From contig NC_064035.1 in assembly GCF_932526225.1 (NCBI RefSeq), forward strand, positions 11,829,296 through 11,893,295: a DNA stretch of 64,000 nucleotides, written 5' to 3'. The notes beneath the pieces are model-generated. The model was not told where the DNA came from and did not search any database. It worked only from the letters and a program-made list of their open reading frames with translations. Positions within the stretch are counted from its first letter, which is position 1, and every line of letters begins with the position of its first letter. Shown here piece after piece: positions 58,701 through 64,000 of this stretch. Source of the stretch: Nematostella vectensis. Taxonomy: Eukaryota > Cnidaria > Anthozoa > Actiniaria > Edwardsiidae. A program made the translations under genes and the position numbers.

Positions 58701-61700
58701 CTATTGTGATAGGCAAATTGTTAATGAGTAAATTGTTAATGGGTAAATTGTGAATATTGATAAGGTAAGTTGTGGTAGGTAAATTGTGAATATTGAAAGC
58801 GCAGGAGCTTCGCTGCAAACTTTTTCTATCAAAATGCACACACAAAATTAAACATTTTCAAACGAAGGTGTCATCCGGAGGCGAAATCATCTCGGCAAAT
58901 GAGCAGGGTTTGGTCCCCTTATTGTGAATATAGTTGTATTGTGAAAACTTTTGTTAATCATATTCGACGTATTTCTTTATGGTCGTTTTGTTTCCTTGAT
59001 TGCCAAATATGATTCATGTTTATTTCTTCAGAGGTATTTTGACGATAGGATAAGAAGTAAAGCCTAAACTTACGGAAATCTAGGGTGAAAGCAAAAGGGG
59101 TAATTTCTTAGAATACAAATAAAGGGCTGCGTGGAGATCAGAGATGAAAAACACTGCTAAGGGGGGGGGGGGGGGGGGGGGGCAGCCTTGAAAAGAGAAC
59201 AATCGGAAATCGAACCAATTTCAGCAGACGCGCTAACACACTGGACCCATCGTTCCCTAATCAATAGTTTGGAATATTCTTGGTATAAAACCTTAAATTA
59301 TCTGGGTATTGATAATCTTGCATGATATAGGTATAGATTAATCTTGAATGAACTGGGTTTAAATGATATTGAATAATCTGGGAATAAGTAACTTCAAGGA
59401 TTTGGGTATAGATAATCTTGAATGGTCTGGGAATTATTACTCTTGCAGGTATAAATGATCTTGAATGATCCGGGTATAAATAATCTTGAAAGATCAGGGT
59501 ATAAATAATCTTGAATGATCAGGGTATAAGGAATATTGAATGAACTGAGTATAAATATAATATTAAATGATTTGGTATTAGTAATCTTGAATGATCTAGG
59601 TATAAATATAATATTGAATGGATCGGTATAAATAATCTTGAATTATCTTGATCGATCTAGGCAGAAAGACGAACTTTATCATGGTGTGATCTCTAGTGGT
59701 CTAGTTTTCCTGAAACCTATTTGCACATCCTTTATCTATAAGGAGATGACAAGTGAGGTGCTTACTATAAATATAGCAGTCGGGTACAGATTAGTTGTGT
59801 TCCAATGCCTTCGAGTTCGGCAAAAAAATTCAACAACTGAGTTAGGGTGTTTGCCTTAAAATTCACGATAAAGAAATTAAACACAATAAGTAAAAAGAAA
59901 AGTTATGGCTTATATGGTTGCAGGATTGTCCCCGAAGGCTATATTCTATCACATAACTCTATCTTTTGCGAATATCTCATATAATACTCCCTTGTTGTGA
60001 ATTCGCTCGCACCTGTTTCAGATGAGCGCTGCTAGAATTGATATATTTCGTGACAATTTGTATGTGTGCTCACCCCATGAAAAAAAAAGCTGTTATCTTT
60101 TTTACTTGCGGCAATGCGGGGAGCCCAAACGGCTTTATTTACGTGCCTGTAATTTCTCGAAAATTCTGAATAGATGAATCGAATAGGTGGAAATGACCCA
60201 AATAATAACACACATTTTCAGGTGGGCTGTTTGTTCACCAGTTGAAGTAAATGTGAATATCACATCCTACTTAAGTTATAAATTGATAGCTACTGTCTAG
60301 CCTTAACTAAAAAATTACCCCCGTCAAAATACAAACTCTGTTAGAACTGTTAGAACTATGGTTATTTCTGTTTCACAATCTACTTTATTTTTTATTTTAT
60401 AATGTAATAACCAGAAAAATGTGTAATTGCAATTATGGCTTTGTGCGGTGAAAACTAATATTCATGTGAACTTCGTCTTTTTTTTGAAGAGGAGATTGTG
60501 GTTCACCTCGTTTTTTTCTGACCAAATATTGCATAGTGTTTCACCAAATTGGTTCTCGATTAGTAATCGTAATGAGCCTTCAAATTACATTTTGTGTCAA
60601 CATTCCAGTTTTCATTGAATTTATGGGAAGAAGAGGGATTGGCTACGTAAATTAAAACGATCATTGAATTCCCTTTACAAGCCAGCTGTGTTCTCCAAAA
60701 AATAACATGCTGACCAATACTCGAGCAATCGTAATATTCATTCATGGCGTTGATGTTTGCCTTTATTGAAATTTCTGGATATGAGTTAGAAGTGCAGGAT
60801 TTGTTATCAGGCGTCACTAAGTATATGCGATGGCACATGAAATATTTACAACCATTCAATCCATGAAGTTGAATTAAAAAGTTTGAAAATTACCAGTCTT
60901 TGCATAACAATACAGCAGTGTTGTAGAAGTGTGGCAGTACACGGCAAGTTTCTGCAATCTCGACTGCTCTCCGTATAGAGACGGCGAACAAAGGCGAAAG
61001 ACGAAGCGTCACATCTTATTTCAAATTAAGCTCATAAAGTCATGCACTCGACCTTACGTTAATAGAATTGTCGGCTAAGAAATGGGAACGGAAGGAGCGT
61101 AACTAATAATAATATGAAGTTGAGACTTGTCCTTAGTGTGGTTTGCTCTGTCTTTTCTCTTCCAGTATCCGATTGGTACAGTGATTCAAGGCATTATTGG
61201 CCGTTTGAGGACATAACGAAGGAAACGGTTCAAGATATTCGAGGTGGAAATCATGGAAAAGTACATGGCGATGTTCACATCGTCCAAGGTGTCGTTGGGA
61301 GAGCCTTGGAAATAACTGGTAAAAATAACACGTTCATTGATTTGGGACTTCTATCTGGATCCTGTCTGAGTGATCCCGTGTCATGCAAATCGGGATCCAC
61401 TGTCGCCTTCTGGCTAAAGCTTCCTTCTTTCGAAGGAAACAAAATAGTGATGCAGCTAGGCCAGAATCGACATTCAAAAGGATTTACAGTGTGGACGAGA
61501 AAGAGAGAAAAGAGAAAAGAGCAAAAGATAAACTTCCGTGTAAACACTAGGACAAAAAAAATCCAGTCAGAGATCCCTTGGAATACCACTGGATGGACGC
61601 ATGTTACAATTGTATGGCGACATGATGGAACAAGCCCTCAACTTCACATTTATTTTAATTGCTCACTTAGCGACAGTGTAAATGAAAGTTATCCGGATAC

Positions 61701-64000
61701 AAATGAGAGAAAAGAAGACCCAAGAGTATCTTTAATTCTTGGTGCAAGTCGTAGACACGCCAAAAACGCGCATATCCTCATTGACGAATTGGCGGTGTGG
61801 AATAGGACGCTGTCAAAGAGAGAAGTCTGTGACATATCTAATTTACTAACAGGTACGTATAAGTATAAAAGCCATTGACTGCTAACTACAACTGTTAACT
61901 ACAACAATTACAAGTGAGAACCAGCACAAATTTGAAATTATGTAGATGCGCTAATGTTTACTGCTGTTTGTTACAACAGACCGGAGCCCACTAAACCCCC
62001 TCAAAAGAATACTTCTTTAATCTACTCTATCCCTTAACATCTTATAAGGTAATCTAGAAGCTGGACTGATTTCATCTCCCGAAAACACATGTACAAATGC
62101 ATTTTAATACAAGGACGCTATATCCGCAATCCGCGAGAGACAAACTCCATTGGTCTTTGTGTATAGTTTTTTTTTATAGAATATTACAGCGTCTTAGGCG
62201 CAGTTTGAAGCTTAAAGCCTATGAATAATCAAGAATCGCAGGTCCTAAAGCTTCCTAAAATAAATAAGACGCTCTCTGTTATTTCCAACGACGCGGGAGA
62301 CACCTAAAAAAGACCGAGCTGTTTAGAAACTGACTAACACGAATCCTATATGTGTTCAACTTTTTTTTCTTATGTGGCGGGCTGAATTACCTTCCAGGAT
62401 TTACTAGTATTCCTCTATATATCTATATCTATATCTCCTCATTAATAGGATAGGAAAATAGTGGCTCATCGCTCAAAGTAAGAAATGCTTGATAGATATT
62501 ATCAGGAAATTATAAGGTCTGTAGCATTTACCAAAATCTGACAAAAAGTTTAATGCTCCCTACTAATAAAAAGTGCTCGGGTTACAACCCCCTGGCCAAA
62601 TTAACGAAAAAAGAATGATTACACAATTCTACTTTAAACACACATTTTTATTGTCTGCTAAAAGGTTTTAAACATGTTCTCAAATTTCAGTAGTGTATGT
62701 CTTTCGCCATATGTTTAATTCTGGATGGTACCCCCCCCCCCCCCCCTTCCCCCCCACACACCCCTATCAAGAGATCCTGGGTCCGTTTCTTAGAGAAACT
62801 GATTTCATTTAGTTTTATTACCACAAGCCAGGGTGTAATATAGAATTTTATTTTGAGCATGTTCTTATAGATTGACATTTCTATAAGTATGGGGAGGCCC
62901 AGCTGTCAAGTAAGAGAAAACGCCGATTTACATTGATGGTTTTCCATAGTCTCAGGATTGCTTTCATTTTACATTTACAAAGTAATGTTGTGTTTAGATA
63001 TTGGCCCGTCCATAGCCTAAAACTAACACTAAAAAAGCTCAAATGCGCATAAACTGTGAACTTAAATGTATCCATACCTCCTTCCTTATCCGTCCCCCCT
63101 TGAATTGAATTTTAACTTACACTCATCATTTTTTTCTAAATCCCTGTGGTTACATGAATAACAGTTACACATTATCGAGTTATTATAGAGATTCGTTACG
63201 CCGACAAGACAACGAGTGTATCATGTCATTTGATGAAGATTTTGTAGCCAAAACAATATCCAAAAAAGCCCCAGGGAGTCGATTATATGATGAAATCCCA
63301 CCGCTTGCATGTTTCGATTTATCGTTACATCCAAAAAGATTAATTTTCTGATAGTGAGTGAGTAAAATTGATATCTTCCCACCAAAGCGGCTTTTTGTGA
63401 AAGAATTGTCTTTGAAAAATGGAAAATAAAATAATTAAAAGAGTAGGTGACAAATAGGCCATATTTTTTTGGTTACATTCTGCTGAAAAATAATTCCTCG
63501 TACTGGTTAGATAATAAAATATATTTTCGCTGTCATTTTATCTTGTGCAGTCTTTTCCTGTGCACTGTTTGGCAGTATTGTCCTTTAACATTACATTGCT
63601 GACTCTAAATGAGAGGAGTCTTGTTTACGCGTGCATGTATAGTGCATAGGAAGACACTGCGCGTACTTGTTTGATAAGAAAATGCTCCAACAATTGGTCG
63701 AGTTTTAACCTAACCCTTATTTGCGTGCGCAAATGGATAAGCGTACATTCTTTGACTTTCTTTATCGAAATGACTATCCTCTCCTTGGATAGATATCCTC
63801 CGCTATCCTCCACTTTTAGTAAGAAACTAAAACATAGGATTTCTCTCTTCTTTGCTCAGTCCACGGTGGTTACAGTGATTGGTCGGCTTTCACCGACTGC
63901 AGCGCTACATGTGGCAGCGGGGAACGTACCCGGAACCGCGCATGCTCCAACCCAAAGCCTCGACATCGTGGCATGAACTGTTCGCTCCTAGGCCCTGACC
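52614..64000 (+). CDS. Secreted LamG - thrombospondin type 1 protein, partial (3' end beyond window)
   Basis: Proposed exons: 52614-52700 (signal peptide), 58395-58437 (linker), 61166-61852 (LamG-like) and 63860-64000 (TSP1, cut by the window end). Phases 0, 1, 1 are consistent. The two last exons are secure. The first two are inferred only from splice signals, phase and the leader sequence. An alternative is a start at ATG 61114, in frame with the LamG exon and giving its own leader (MKLRLVLSVVCSVFSLPV); in that case the first two exons belong elsewhere. TSP1 and LamG modules mediate cell-matrix contacts in cnidarian surface and skeletal proteins, so an extracellular adhesion role is likely. 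Confidence 0.65.
53968..54056. repeat. Foldback hairpin
   Basis: Arms AATATTTGGAGTCCTGTGGC and GCCACAGGATTCCCAATATT with a GC-rich centre. Noncoding. Confidence 0.6.
54100..56600. other. Intron or intergenic sequence, no feature seen
   Basis: Contains a diverged copy of the TAGATTTAGGCACTGCCTAA repeat at about 54955-54990. ORFs at 55314 and 55636 are unremarkable. Confidence 0.4.
56605..56787. mobile_element. MITE with AAATAAACCCC inverted repeats
   Basis: Inverted arms of about 45 bp (AAATAAACCCCCTTTGGC, GATATCGGCGGATAATG and their complements). A second inner pair GAGAAATGGT/ACCATTTCTC. Length 183 bp, no ORF. Confidence 0.75.
57757..57838 (+). other. tRNA-like sequence (SINE head or tRNA pseudogene)
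   Basis: A good internal A box (TGGCCAAGTGGTTAGCGC) and a degenerate B box (GAATTCAAATCCC) 35 bp on, with the spacing of class II tRNA (Ser/Leu). No complete cloverleaf can be drawn: the anticodon stem fails. Best read as a tRNA-derived SINE remnant. Confidence 0.4.
58395..58437 (+). CDS. Candidate 43-nt linker exon
   Basis: Acceptor tatccttgcag, then VPEESINSTILVKK plus one base, then gtacag. It accepts phase 0 and leaves in phase 1, exactly bridging 52700 to 61166. A 43-nt match of this kind can arise by chance. Confidence 0.35.
58482..58608. mobile_element. Foldback MITE with GGGCCGGTTCCTAGAAAG ends
   Basis: Left arm GGGCCGGGTTCCTAGAAAGC, TAACGCTAACCCAGGGATAA; right arm TTATCCCTGAGTTAGTGCTA, ACCCTTTCTAGGAACCGGCC. 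It begins 45 bp after the 58395-58437 exon candidate. Confidence 0.75.
59161..59182. repeat. G homopolymer
   Basis: Run of 22 G. Confidence 0.9.
59275..59650. repeat. Degenerate minisatellite, unit about 28 bp
   Basis: About 13 units of GGTATAAATAATCTTGAATG plus ATCT, with many substitutions and length changes. Confidence 0.85.
61166..61852 (+). CDS. LamG-like (concanavalin-fold) domain exon
   Basis: One 229-codon exon, phase 1-1. It has HYWPFEDITKETVQDIRGG, VQGVVGRALEITG, SGSTVAFWLKLPSF, TGWTHVTIVWRHDG and HILIDELAVWNRTLSKREV, the Laminin_G_3 (LamGL) pattern ending in the conserved I-D-E-L-x-V-W-N-R-x-L. Several N-glycosylation sites (NNT, NTT, NCS, NES). Confidence 0.92.
61853..63859. other. 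Intron between LamG and TSP1 exons
   Basis: Contains a C homopolymer at 62731-62746 and TATC/TATA short repeats near 62420. The 65-codon ORF at 63154 lacks a usable donor. No other feature seen. Confidence 0.55.
63860..64000 (+). CDS. Thrombospondin type 1 repeat exon, truncated by the window
   Basis: Acceptor cttctttgctcag, then phase 1 VHGGYSDWSAFTDCSATCGS, GERTRNRACSNPKP and RGMNCSLLGPD. W-x5-C-S-x-T-C-G and R-x-R-x-C are the TSP1 hallmarks. The DWSAFTDCS tryptophan is a C-mannosylation candidate. Confidence 0.95.

Noticed and set aside
63154..63351. 65-codon ORF in the LamG-TSP1 intron as an exon
   Set aside because: No usable donor before its stop, and the LamG and TSP1 exons already join in phase.

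Overview
This is a eukaryotic nuclear window, AT-rich, with short exons, long introns and a heavy load of transposable elements. The best guess is an anthozoan cnidarian such as a sea anemone or coral. That rests on a secreted protein with three discoidin domains, an Ig, a D8C and a PAN-like domain, on a second secreted LamG plus thrombospondin gene, and on a Penelope-like retroelement with hammerhead ribozymes. The species cannot be fixed from this sequence alone. All gene models below were built by hand from splice sites, reading phase and family similarity.

Layout. (1) 55-3051, minus strand: a PTTG1IP homologue, four exons visible, 3' end outside the window. (2) 3391-11757, minus strand: a complete POLH (DNA polymerase eta), nine coding exons whose phases all match and sum to 663 codons plus stop. 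Its introns hold a MITE, a possible poison exon and two unexplained ORFs. (3) 15305-34371, plus strand: a large extracellular adhesion-type gene (FA58C x3, Ig, D8C, PAN-like), ten exons, 5' end unresolved. Its 8.2 kb intron between the first and second discoidin domains holds a 3 kb satellite of 44-bp units, a Penelope-like element with a GIY-YIG endonuclease, two hammerhead ribozymes in opposite orientation, and a dead CR1/L2-like LINE carrying a MITE. (4) 34372-52613: about 18 kb with no convincing gene, but with foldback elements, a piggyBac-like element split by another insertion, an inverted duplication around interstitial telomere repeats, and a fresh-looking element with long inverted repeats. 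(5) 52614-64000, plus strand: a second secreted gene with a LamG-like exon and the start of a thrombospondin type 1 repeat, running off the window.

The two housekeeping genes (membrane adaptor and translesion polymerase) lie in the same orientation with only 0.34 kb between them. POLH and the discoidin gene are divergent. The extracellular genes use phase-1 introns around their domains, the usual exon-shuffling pattern. The most notable non-genic content is the Penelope/hammerhead/hairpin group at 20.7-21.9 kb and its relatives at 13.0, 38.0 and 49.7 kb.
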